Shown here in pieces: positions 42,432 to 53,900 of a stretch of DNA of 64,000 nt. The stretch is from the NCBI GenBank assembly GCA_016858145.1, contig JAEHOE010000001.1, positions 868,001-932,000 of the forward strand, in the 5' to 3' direction. How positions within the stretch are numbered: the first letter of the stretch is position 1; the number at the start of each line of letters is the position of its first letter. The position numbers and the translations under genes are program-made. The notes below the pieces were generated by a model, which had not been told where the DNA came from, made no database searches, and was given only the letters and a program-made list of their open reading frames with translations. Source of the DNA: Edaphochlamys debaryana (lineage: Eukaryota > Chlorophyta > Chlorophyceae > Chlamydomonadales).

Positions 42432-45400
42432 CTAGGATTCCCGGTACATGACCTTGACCACGCCCAGGAACAGCATGAGCCACAGGGGGATGGCCAGGAT
42501 GCCCTGCAGGGGAGGAGGAGGGGCGGCCGGGGCGCCGGGGTCTGAGAGCAAGCCACGGGCCATTCCACGAGGCGCGGTAGACTTGCTTTCGTGCCACGGC
42601 CTCGGCCTTCCAAGGTTCGTTGTCCGTCAGTGTGCGCCACCCTCGAGGGCACCGGGTCCCAGAATTTGAACCCTCCTCGAGAGCACCGGGTCCCGGCACG
42701 CGAAACAGCGCCCCCCGCTCACAATCATGTACCCCCAGAAGAGGATTGCCGACAGCTCCTCGACGGCATTGCCTACACGAGGGACACCGGGGCAGGCGAG
42801 AGAGGGCTATCACCCAGAGCGTCCAGGTCATGGTAAAGTGGAAACAGTCACAGCTCGCTAACAAGCTGCCAGGTCTGTATGTAGCGACGACGTGACAGGC
42901 GAACATGGTGCAGAGGGCTCCCTCCGCCTTCGGGTCTGTCATTGTCCTCCTCCTGGAAACAGGTAGCACGCAAGCTGTGCCACGGCCCTCCCCTCACCGT
43001 GCACCGAGGCCATGGTGTGGACCATGATGGCGGTGGGGGCCGTGTTCTGGATGAGCAGCACCAGCTGGGGGGGTGGCGTGGGCAGAGGAGGGGTGAGCGA
43101 AAGGCGAGAGGTTCGGTGGCATGGGGCATGGGGAGGTGGAGACCGTTAAAGGGCGCCCATGATGGAGCCCGCCTCCTCAATACACCATACAGACCAGTGC
43201 TAACCCGACGGCTAGCCTTTCGCTCCCGCTCGGGCCCCCTGCTCACCAGGTAGATGGGGTCCGGTGCCTCGTACACGTGGGCGGCGTAGGCCCCCATGAC
43301 CAGGCCCATGCCCACAAGGGGCAGCAGCGCCAGGCGAGTCACAGTCACCAGCGCCGTCACGCGCAGGGGCACGCGAGCGGCGCCGGGGCCTGTGGAAGGG
43401 AACACAAGCAAAGGCCCGACGCTGAGCATGACGTGCGATAGGACGTTATGGGCTGCTGGTGTGAACCGAGGGCAGAAAAAAGCGGCAGAAGGCCGGTCGA
43501 TAGAGGTGATGTGTGTCGGTACCTAACACTGGCGTCAGCTCTCGGGGGAGCAGCGCGCTTCGCGTCCAGGGCACCCACCGTTCGCCAGCGTGGCCCCCAG
43601 GATGAGAAGGATGGCGGGGATGGTGCACTCGCCCAGCATGCTCAGGCAGTCGACCAGCAGCACGCACAGGTCGCTGGCCGAGGGGCCGAACAGGGCGGCC
43701 TGCAGCGGGGGGATCACCCCCACCGGCACCGACAGAAGGATGGCCAGCAGGGGGGGCGAGGTGGCCTCCCGCCACACCTAAGGGCACGAAGCGGGACGAA
43801 CGGGAGGCGCGACAGGCGTGGGGATATGCCAAGTGCATAGCCTAAAGGGTGAGCCCCCTTCGCCCAAGGAGCCCCTCCGATCAACCCCCAACCACGCGCC
43901 TGCTTGGCCACTGCTCGGTAGTCCACGCGGCTGCTCCACTCGAGCAGCACGTGCCGCCCCGAGCGGCTGCGCCCCACCAGCGCCAGGGTGCGGCCGGAGG
44001 CGGACCTGGGGGTGGGGCGCGGTGGGGCAGGAGCAGGGGCAGGTCAGAGGTGGTGGTCAGATGGCACGGTAGTGGGTAGTGGGTAGAGGGGGAGGACTGA
44101 CTGAAAGGAGCCAGGGTTGCCCTCAAGCAGCAAAGAGGATACAGAGTATCGTTTTGATCCCCGGCACGCATCCCCGCTGAGCCTTCGCACCTGAGCTTGC
44201 TGAAGCCACTCCGGCTGCGGCGCAGGGACATGCGGGCGCCCTCCAGGGCCGGAAGAGCCAGTGCCGTGTGCTCCGGCGCCTCCGTTCCCCCCCCTTCCGC
44301 CTTCTTGCTATCTGCAGACCTCGCCTCCGCCCCGCCCTCAGCTTGTGGGGCCGCCTCCTGCTCAGCTGGCGAGGCGACGTCCGGCCGCGGCGCCAGCGCT
44401 GCCCAGGCAGCCGGGTCCACCCCCGGCGGCGCCGGCGGGGGCGCAACTGCAAACGGCGCCCCTTGCTGCGCCCCCAGCCACACGTCGCCGTCGTGGCCCA
44501 GGCAGTCCACGGCGCAGCCGTACGCCCGTGACCCGGGGGCCGTACCGCCGTACGCCCCGGGTCCATCAGCGCCTGTGCCCTGCGGGCCCAATCCCAACGG
44601 CGAGGCTCGACGCGGCCCAGGCCCAGGCGGTTGGTGCGGCTCGCTCCCGTCCTGCCCCAGGCAGTCCATGGCACAGCCGTACAGGCGGGTGCCGTCCACA
44701 CTGGGGCGTGGCGGCGGGAGCTGCAGGGGCCGGGGATCGGTGGCGGCGGCTGGTGCCGTCGGGGGCAGTGAAGGCGGCGGGGGCCAGGGTGGCGGCGGCG
44801 GCCTGGCGGCCCGTGCAGCGGCCGCCACCACCTCTGCCAGGTCCAGCGCCGGATACTCCGGCTCAGCTTCCGTGCCAGCAAGACGCCGCGTGTGCCCGGC
44901 CAGCTCTTCACCCGCCGTCGCTGGGGAGGCTGAGGAAGTCGGCTTCTCCCATGGGGCGGAGCGGCCGCCGAGCGGCGGATACTCCGCCTCGCCCAAACCA
45001 CTGGCCTCGCTTTCTGTGTCGGCAGGGCCCGACCATTGCAAGCCTGAGGCTTCTGGAAGCGCAGAGGCTGTTGCACGGGACGAGGTCGAGGCGGGGCCGC
45101 TTGCGAGCAACGGCGTCGTCTCCCGTTCATCCCCTTGCGGCCCGACGCTCACCAGTCCCGCGGCAGGCCCCAGCCCCGACACCGTCGCCGACGGGGCCCG
45201 GGCCCCTGCTTCCCCATCCCCGCCGCGCCCCTCCTCGCTGCCCTGCCCGGAAGACGCCTGAGACGCTGACAGCAGCCGCAGCCGCTCCTCGCCATCGCCG
45301 TCCGTGTCCCCAGCGAGGGCAAAGGCCACTCGCTTCACGGACCCTGAGGACGTGAGCTCCAGCTGCCCGCGGCTGCCCGTGCGCTTAAGCGACACGCTGC

Positions 45401-47593
45401 CGCTGAGGCCGCCGTGCGCCCTGGTGAAGCTCGCCAGGCCGCCTTTGCTGTTGTAGCGCAGGATGCCGCGAGGCGTGCTGTCGACGGTGGAGGGCGGCCT
45501 GGCGTCGGAGCTCTCGGCGGAGGAGGTGGGCCGCAGCGGCGGCACGCCGTCCGGCAGGTCATCGTCATCTGGGTCGGCGCCTCCGCTGCCCGCCTCGGCC
45601 TCCGCCTCCGCCCCCGCCGGCAGCAGCGCGGTGTTGGGCTTACGCAGCATGCTGAAGCCTGCAGCCGGTGGAGCAGAGGGCAGCGGGCCAGCGTGCGGAG
45701 CAGGGTTGACTCTGGCCTTGAGCAGTACTGACGCAGAAGTTATACTTTATACTTGCGCCCCGCCCGCGCCTGTTCATGTAGCCAAGCCTCTCCACGGACA
45801 GTATTACGGCCCGCGTAGCTTCTGTTTCCTACAGCCCCGCCAACACAAGCGCATGCACGTGACCAGCCCTGTTCCGCATACACGCCCAGCCCTCTCGCAC
45901 GTCCCTGGGCCTCACCTAGCGTGGCGTGAGCAAGGACGGGGAAGAGCAGTCCGATGACCACGTAGGCCACCTGCCGCATGGAGGGCAGCGCAGAGTCTGG
46001 GCACTTGCCGCCGCGACAGAGGCCATGCCAGCTTCAGCGGGTGAAGAAGCCAATGGCGCCGCGGCTCTGACTGGCGGAGTTCAGAGGTTGAGCTCACCGC
46101 AAGGTCCTCGGCCTTGCTTGGGGGTATGCCATGCAAGATAGAGGCGGAGGAGGCGGCCAGACTGCTGACAATGACGAGCGGGAGGTTGCCGAGGTTGCCT
46201 GTCGGAGCGGGGCCAGAGGCAGGCAGGCGCTGAATACACCCTCAACGCACTCCCGACGCCCGTGACCCTGCAAATCCAAAGCGTTTGCCGTTGCCCGCAG
46301 ACCTCGACTCTTCAACCCCTGGACTCCCACGCCCCTGCCCGCGTCCAGCCTGCCCCATACCCCCGGCTCCCACGCACCCAGCGCGATGGATACCACAGTG
46401 GCTGCCTTGAGGCTGTGCGGAGGCCGCACCAGGCGCACCCCCAGGTACCCCAGGCCCAGGCCGACGGCAGTGCTGCACCGTGCGGGGCCAGTGAGGGTGG
46501 GAGGGTGGGAGGGGGCTTGAGGGAGGGGGCCAGCGAGGCAAGCGCGACAGCCCGGGTTCCCAGGTGCCGGTACGGCGCATTCGTGGCTTGCCCCAAGGGA
46601 ATTCTCTGGGTGGTCCCAGCCCGAACGCAGCACCGCAAGGGCGCCCCACCTGATTCCCGTGTTGAGCATCAGCGGCCACCAGTGCAGCAAACGCTCCGGA
46701 GTCAGAGTGCTCCCCAGCTTGACTGCGGGGAAGCAGGCAGAGGATGACGACACAGGGAGTTGGCGGGTAAGCGGCGGGTGTGAAGCTTACGGCCAACGTG
46801 GAGAGTCACCCTGTGTGCAAGCAATCGGGGGTGAGCGCAATTACAGCGTTCCAACTGAAGCCAACGCATGCCTTCTTCTCTGCGAGCCAGCCCCCTGCCA
46901 TACCGAAGATCAGGGACGGGTTGAAGACCAGGAACGATAGGGCTGCGTGGAAAGAGCAACAGGAGTTCAGTAGCAGAAGCACAAGCGCGGTCTGGACACG
47001 AAAAAGGGTCGGGGTGGAGGTCACCCGAGCTCACCTCCCAGCACGCGGCGGCCTTCGGGCGTGAGCAGGCCCTGAGAGGGGACGGGTAGCAAGACGTACG
47101 GGACGGTGTTGCAGTTCGAGCAAACTTGCGTGCGAGAGCCCGCGGCTGGCGGACGGAAGTACGGTGGTGTGGCACGGTGTGCCGTGGGGTTGAGAGGAAA
47201 AGATGCGGCCAGGAGGCGACAGCAGGAGCAGGCAGTCTCCCATGCCCCCGCTTAAGCCACGCTGCTGATGCATGCTGCAGCTTCCACCGTGGCAGCAGTA
47301 GCCTCGCCCCCACGGCACGCGAGCTGCAGCCGCACCTTCCTCGCGCAGAACGCGCCGACTCCACATAGCAGCACAATCTTAAGCACAGGGATGGCGGATG
47401 CAACAAAGAGCTGCGGGAGGCAGAGCGGGCAGGGGGGCTGCTCGGTGACGAGGGGGGGGAGCGTGGCGGCCAGGGCCTTTTCCGCGAGGGCCCAGGCGCG
47501 ACCCGTGGCACCCTGGGCGCGTGCGTAACTCTGGCATACTTTCTCAACGCTGCGATACGCCACGCTCACCTGCAGAACCAGCGGCCCGGCCAT
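42432..47593 (-). CDS. Auxin efflux carrier / PIN-LIKES (PILS) family membrane transporter (15 exons)
   Basis: Exons in gene order: 47570-47593, 47336-47410, 47035-47071, 46904-46942, 46650-46722, 46378-46472, 46098-46198, 45916-45970, 44191-45658, 43900-44005, 43579-43777, 43247-43389, 42998-43064, 42723-42772, 42432-42503; 867 residues. The N-terminal half of the Mem_trans fold shows VASAIPVLKIVLLCGVGAF, LSFLVFNPSLIF, WWPLMLNTGI, GNLGNLPLVIVSSL and VAYVVIGLLFPVLA. The C-terminal half shows PPLLAILLSVPVGVIPPLQ, IPAILLILGATLANG, NTAPTAIMVHTMASVHG, AVEELSAILFWGYM and GILAIPLWLMLFL. Between them lies a roughly 490-residue cytosolic loop, nearly all in exon 9, Ala/Pro/Ser-rich and far larger than in plant PILS. 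PILS proteins sit in the ER membrane and move auxin-like compounds; the algal substrate is unknown. Intron 10 has a GC donor (AAGCAG/GCGCGT). Confidence 0.9.
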
Positions 47594-47978
47594 TTGTCCA
47601 GAGTCTCCACAATCGCCACAGTGACGTGGTCCGGTCGGCACACGGTCAGAGGTCTACATTCCGCGTTTGATGGCGTATCTATGCTTTAGCTTGTAACCAG
47701 GGTCCCCCAGCAAGGCGAATTGTGGGGAAACTGGAAAACAGCAGGGGTTGCAAACTTGCAATTGTGCCAAACCGCTTGCCGGCCATGCACAGCAAGTTGG
47801 GCTGCTGGTTTACCGTGAGGCCAGCACACTACTCCACATCTTGCCTTCGTGCATGTCGCAGCAACGTCTAGGCGGGTCTAGACATTGGTTGACGAGTTGT
47901 TTCCTTGCACAACTCCAGCGCGGCCAGGCCGGGCGATGGGTGGCCCACAACGTCACAACTGCATAGCCGAGTAGCAAA
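47594..47978. promoter_or_regulatory. Divergent promoter region, PILS-like / giant repeat-protein gene
   Basis: 385 bp separate the two opposite ATGs. The stretch 47640-47780 is markedly less GC-rich than the neighbours. No defined motif is recognised. Confidence 0.5.
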
Positions 47979-50900
47979 ATGCAACCCGCTGAGGGGCCGG
48001 GGCCCGGTGCTCCTGAGGGCGAGCTTACAGCCCTTCTGGCCCAAATCAAGGAGCTGAAGGAGGGCTTGCTGGAGGTGAGTAACCTGCTGTCTTGCTGCTG
48101 GGCTGGGGCGCTTGCCCGGGCGCAGTTGGCCCATTCCAGTCCCCTGGCGTAGGGAGCGAACGTCACGCATGTGAACCCCGCCTACGAGGGCCAAACATGG
48201 GCAGGGGACCGCCCCTCACTTCAGGTCCGCGGGGGCGCTAGCCGCGACTGCACGCACATTGCAACCCTGCCGATACGGCTGGCGAAGTTTGGTCCCTGCC
48301 CAGCGACACCCCGTTTGGCCGCTGCTTTGCCAATCGGCATGTGACTGGGTGCTGAATTTGCCCTGGGTAACCGTGGATTGCCCTCGTTGTGCACCCTGCA
48401 CCCGCAGAACCCGGGCGCCAGCCTCGCTGCGCATGTCGAGGAACAGCTGCACGGCGAGTCCTTAGAGGACCTGATTGCTGGCGATGAGCGGCTGCAATAC
48501 GTACTCTCGCCGCAAGCGGCGCATGACATTGGCTCTGCCGCGGCTACACCGCAGCGAGCTGCGGCCACCACATCGGAGATTGTTGAGAGCCTTTTGGAGA
48601 ATGCCTCTGCCATGAGCTCAGGCGTTCCAGCGACGCCGGCACAAGACACGGCCACCTCCCTGCTTTCAGCGGAGGAGGACCTGGAGCAATACCTCGCCAA
48701 GGACGCTGCCGCCCGCAGCGCAGCAAACTCCCACGTGGAACACTCTTCGGGTGCAGCCGTCGCTGAAGCTGCGACGCCGGCTGCACACAGCAAGGCGGCA
48801 GCGCCAGGCACCAGCTCTCTCAAGAGGACCCCCACGGGCAGCCGGATAGCTCGCCCAGGCGGCATCCCCAGCAGCAGCAGTGCCCGGCACACCAACGGGT
48901 CAGGCGCCACGGCAGCTTCCCACACACCAGGCCATGGCCTTGGCCACGCTGCTGGCTCCACTCGCGGTGCTCCGCACTCCACACCGCACGGGCACGGGCC
49001 CGCCGGCACTCCAGCGGCCTCCCGGACTGGGCACGGGGCACCCTTGGGTACCGGGTCCGCCACCACACCTCCGCTCCACTCTCGCAGTGGCGCCAGCGCA
49101 ACCGGGATGGCAGCAACCCGCTCCAAGCCGAGTGGCTCCGCCGGTGCAGTTGTGACGCCTGTCGGCGTTGGCGCCGGCGGCGGCGGCGGCTCGGGCAGGA
49201 GCACCCCTCGGTCGGGGTCCACCGTCACCAGTCCCACGAGCGCTGCCGCCGCCGCCAAGACCGCCGCCGGGGCCAGCTTGGCCAGCGGCAGCGGCGCCGG
49301 CGGCGGCAGCACTCGCTCCACTCCTTCGGCCTCGGCCTCATCTGCCTCGATGACCCGCAAGAGGTCCCAGCACGGCGCGCCAGAGGGCGCTGTGCCCTCC
49401 CCCGCGCCCTTTCGACGCACGCCGTCTGCCGCTACGCACACCACCGCCGCAGGCTCGGCGGCCAAGCCCACGGCGAGCCGGACGGGCGCTGTGGGCAAGG
49501 GCGCGGCAACTAAGGCCTCCCCTGTGCCATCGACCGCCGCTGCCGCCACGGCCGCCAGCCCGCAGCCCCGCGCTGCGGCCGCAGGTGCATCTGCGTCTTC
49601 CCCCGCCCCCCGGCCCGCTGCCGCGCCGGCCGAGGCTGAGGCCGAGCCCATGGAGTGCGAGCAGTCGCACCCCTCCCTCACGCTGCCCACCGTGGATGGC
49701 CACGACGACCTGGCGGGCGAGTCTCTGGAGTCCATGCTGGCCAACGACCCGGGCCTGGGCTCCTACCTGGCAGCCACACAGGAGACCTCGCCGGGCGTGC
49801 GCTCGCTGGGCGCGGGCTCGGGCGCCTCGGGCGGCAACGGCGCGGGTGGGAGCTCGTTGCAGCGGCGCACTTCGGACGAGCTGCTGCGGCCGCTGGCGGC
49901 GGCCATGGCGGGGGGCCCTGCGGATGCGGGCCTGTTGGACGAGGGCGAGGACGCGGACACAGCCATTGAGGCGCTGCTGAGCGCGCGGGGGCCGAGGGAG
50001 GCGCAGGACGGCGCGGGCGCGGGGGCTGCCGTCGCTGCGGTGGTTGCTGTGACGGCCGGCGTGGCGCTGGCCGAGGATGCACAGGCGCAGGCGGAGCTGC
50101 AAGGACTTGAGGGCAGCACAGCGCAGCAGGTGAGCGGTGGCAGCTGGGTGAGCTGCACGGGTAGTCGGGTTGCCGCCAGGGTTTCAGGTCCTAGTGACAC
50201 GATAAGCCGCCCAATCTGTGACACGATCGTGGTCATGAATGAGGCCTCATGTCACCCTCGTGGCTGACGTGACTCTCTTCTCTTCTTTGCCCCCTACCCA
50301 GGTGCGTGAGCTCCTGGGCCTGTCGTCCCCTGGGGAGGAGGCGGTCGACGGCACTGGTAGGCCGGCGCCCAACAGCGAGGAGCACTGGCGCAGCGTCCGG
50401 GCGGAGGCGGAGGCCCTCTTCGTGGATTCCCCCGGTCCCGCAGCCGCAGCCGCCACTGCCGCAACTGCGGCTCCCGAGGAGGCTACCAGCCCCAGCCGCA
50501 CGCTGGACCCCTTTGCCGCAGCTGCCGCCTCGGCTTTCGCGGCCGCAGGGGATGTCGAGCCAGAGCCGGAGCCGGCTGCCGGTGTTGCTGACGAGGTTGC
50601 AGTCCAGGTGGCTGCGGCGGAGGCGGAGGCCGTGCGCGGGGACCCGCCGCCCAAGCGGCTCTCCGAGGCGCTGTCGCGCGCTCTGTCCATGCGGGAGGGC
50701 CCGCCGGCCCACGCCGTGTCCTCGGGGCTGAGCAGTGACGACGAGCAGAGCGACGGAGAGATGCTGGCGGCGGAGGCAGCCGCCGCTGCCGTCGCGGTGG
50801 CGGCGGGTGGTGCGGTGGCCGCCGGGGCTGCGGCAGCAGCTGCCGGGGCTCCTTCGGCGCCTGCTGAGGCCGGCTCCGCTGGGGGCTCGGACGGCGGGGC

Positions 50901-53900
50901 GGCCGGCAGCCGGGCCTACACGACGCAGGCCAGCAACGCCTCGTCGTCTGGGTACGATGCGGCGGTGGCTTTCGAGGCAAACCTCATCAGCCGGCAGCTG
51001 GCGGGCAGCTTCAGCGGCGCCAGCAGCGGCGGCGGCGCTCCCCCAGCAGGCGTGCGCATCAGCGGCGCCGGTGGCTCTCTGACTGTGCCGTCTGTAGCGG
51101 AGGGCGACGAGGCGGCGGCGCTGAGCAGCCCATCGCACGTGCAGGCGGCGGCAGCGGAGGCGTCGGCAGCGGTCGCCGTCGCGGCGGCAGCCGTGGCAGG
51201 CGCGACGGCCATGGAGGTGGAGGACGCGGCTGCGACGGCGGCGGCGGCGCCTGCTGAGACCGCCGCCGAAGCTGCAGCGGCCGAGGTGGATGCGGCGGAG
51301 GTGGAGGCGGAAGCGCTAGACGTGGATGACGTCAAGCTGGAGGAGACAGCGGTGGATCTGCCAGCAGCGGCTGTAGCTGCGGTTGCCGCTGTGGCTTCTG
51401 CTGCTGCTGGCGTGGCTGTTGCCTCCGGCGCTGAGGACGAGCCCATGTTTGAGGACGCTCAAGAGGACGAGTTCGAGGTGACTGGCCGCTCCGCGCCGCA
51501 ACAGCCGGACGCTGAGATGGCCCCAGCGGCCGTAGAGGCCACGCCCCCTGTGATCGAGACCGCAGGCCCCAACGCCGGGGCAGCGGTTCCTTCCGCCGCC
51601 GCTGCGCCTGCCGCTGCTGGTGCCGCCGCCGCTGACTCGGACATGGCTGAGACCGCAGCGGCGGATGCGGCGGAGGCTGAGGGCGAGGGCGAGGTGGCGC
51701 AGCACCACGAGCTCCGCCACAAGGCCCCCGCGGGCGCCGGCGCGGCGGTGGTCGCCGCCGCGGGCGCCACCGCCGCCGCTGCTGCTGCCGCGACCCTGGC
51801 CTTCTCCCCCTCCGAGGCCAGCCTGGCTGCCGAGCCGCCCGCCAAGCAGGCGCGCCTCTCCGCCGCTGGCACCGCTTCCATCGGGGATGTGTCGCCGGGG
51901 CCCTCCACCGCCGCCGCCTCTGCGTCCGGGGCCGCCTCCATGCTGGCCGCTGGGTCCACGGCGGAGCAGCTGGCGGAAGTCGCGGCGGAGGCGCAGCGGG
52001 CCGACACGGAGCGCCTGGCGTCGGACGCCTCGCACGCCTCGTCGCAGCTGTCCGCGTTTGCGTCCATCAAGGCCGCTGAGGTGGCCGCCGAGGCGCAGGC
52101 CGTTGAGGCCGCGGGTCTGACGGCAGCATCCGCAAGCGCAGGTGAGAGCCGGGAAGGGCGATCGGAAACTGGTGCAAAGGAGCTACTTTCGTGTAAGGGA
52201 CACTATGGGCGTGGGCCACTGCTGTCTACGGAGTAACTCGCATTGAGCAAGCCCCTTCCGGTTTGCACCCTCTCCACAGGCGCCTCCCCGCACGGCCACA
52301 TGGCGGACCAGCTGCCGAGCGACACCTTCTCCCTGCCCACGGACGACTCAGCGCAGCGCTCGCTGCCGGCGCTCCCGGCGCTTTCCACCGCCACCACGCC
52401 TACGCCCCAAGGCGCTGCCCAGCGCGCCCCAGCAGACTCTGGAGACGACGACTCCTCCGCTCCCGCGGTGGCGGCGGCGGCGGCGGCGGTTGCAGGTGCC
52501 GCCGCCGCTGGCGCCGGCATGGCTGCGGCTACCAACAGCAGCAGCAGCCCCGGCTCCGTGGCGCCTGCGCCTGTGGCTGTACCCACGGCCACGCCTGCAA
52601 TGGCGCCTGCGCCTGGGGTGGTGGCAGCGATGGCTCAGGGCCCCTCGTCCGGAGGCCTGCCCCCGCGCGCCCCCGGCTCCCCGGCGCGTGCCATGGGCCA
52701 CCAGTCCCCCGCGGCAGGCGCCTCGCCGAAGCGCCTAAAGCCCCCGCCCGGGCCCTCAGCCCCGCTGTCTATTGCAGGCGCGCAAGGCGCTGCGTCCTTG
52801 CCAGGCGACCGCTCGCCCGTAGTCTCGACCCCCACGGCCACGGCCACCGTTGCTGCTGCCTCGGCTGCCGCCAACACCTCCGGGGCGTACGCGGCAGCTG
52901 CGCCCGCGGCTGCGCCTCACGGCCTCAGCTGCATTCCGCCGCCGGTTCCCGAGGACGGCCCGCTGCTGCAGGCGTGGCAGGTGCTGGCGCCCACGGGCTC
53001 CGTGGAAACGCCGGACGGGCAGTCGGGCAGCCAGGGGGGCCGGGGCGCGTCGCTCAGCGGCCCCCGCGGCTCCATGCGCTCCCTGCGGAGCAGCAGCAGC
53101 CGCCTCAGCCGCATGAGCAGCCACCGGGAGCACGAGGAGGACGAGGACGAAGGGGACCCGCTCAGGCCCATGCGACTGGCGCGAGAGGCCGAGGCTGCCG
53201 CTGCGGCGGCGGCGGCGGCGGCTGCCGTCATGGCCGTCGACGGCGGAGGCCCGCCTGGCCCCTCGCCGCCAAGCGCAACCGGCGCCGTGGGTCCCTTGCC
53301 GCCGAGCGCTAGCGGCAGCGTTGAGGCTGAGGTCCGCACCTCTCCTTTCGGCGCTGCTGCGGCCGCTGCCGCCGCGGCGGCCCGTCACGCCTCCGCCGCC
53401 GCCAGCATGCAGCCGTCGTTCGCCAAGTCCCCGTCGCGCAACACCGCCGTCGGCATCAACGAGGACGACGAGGAGCTAGTGCCGGCCTGGAAGATGCTAC
53501 GCACCTCGGAGACCGGCTCGGGCGCGCCTGCCGGCGCCGCCTCCCCCAGCGGAGACAGCGGCTCCGCCGCCGACCGCACCGCCGCCTGGGCCAGCTCCTC
53601 CCACGCGCTGGGCAGCCGGCGCTCGCTCCGCAGCATGGGCTCCCACGTGTCCCAGAGCCGCCTGCAGCGCGCCACCTCCCGCGCCTCCACCATCCCCGGC
53701 GTGCTGGGCGAGCTGGACGAGGAGGACGGGCCCGCGGCCGTGCCCTCGGCCTCGGCCGCCTCGGGCCGCTCCGTCACCGCACCCGGCGGCGCCGACGGCG
53801 AGGAGGCCCTGGAGCCGGCCTGGAAGGTCATGGCCGGACTCACGCCCGCAGCCGCGCCCAATGAGCGGGAGGCGGCGGCGGCGGCGCGCTCCGTGCCCCT

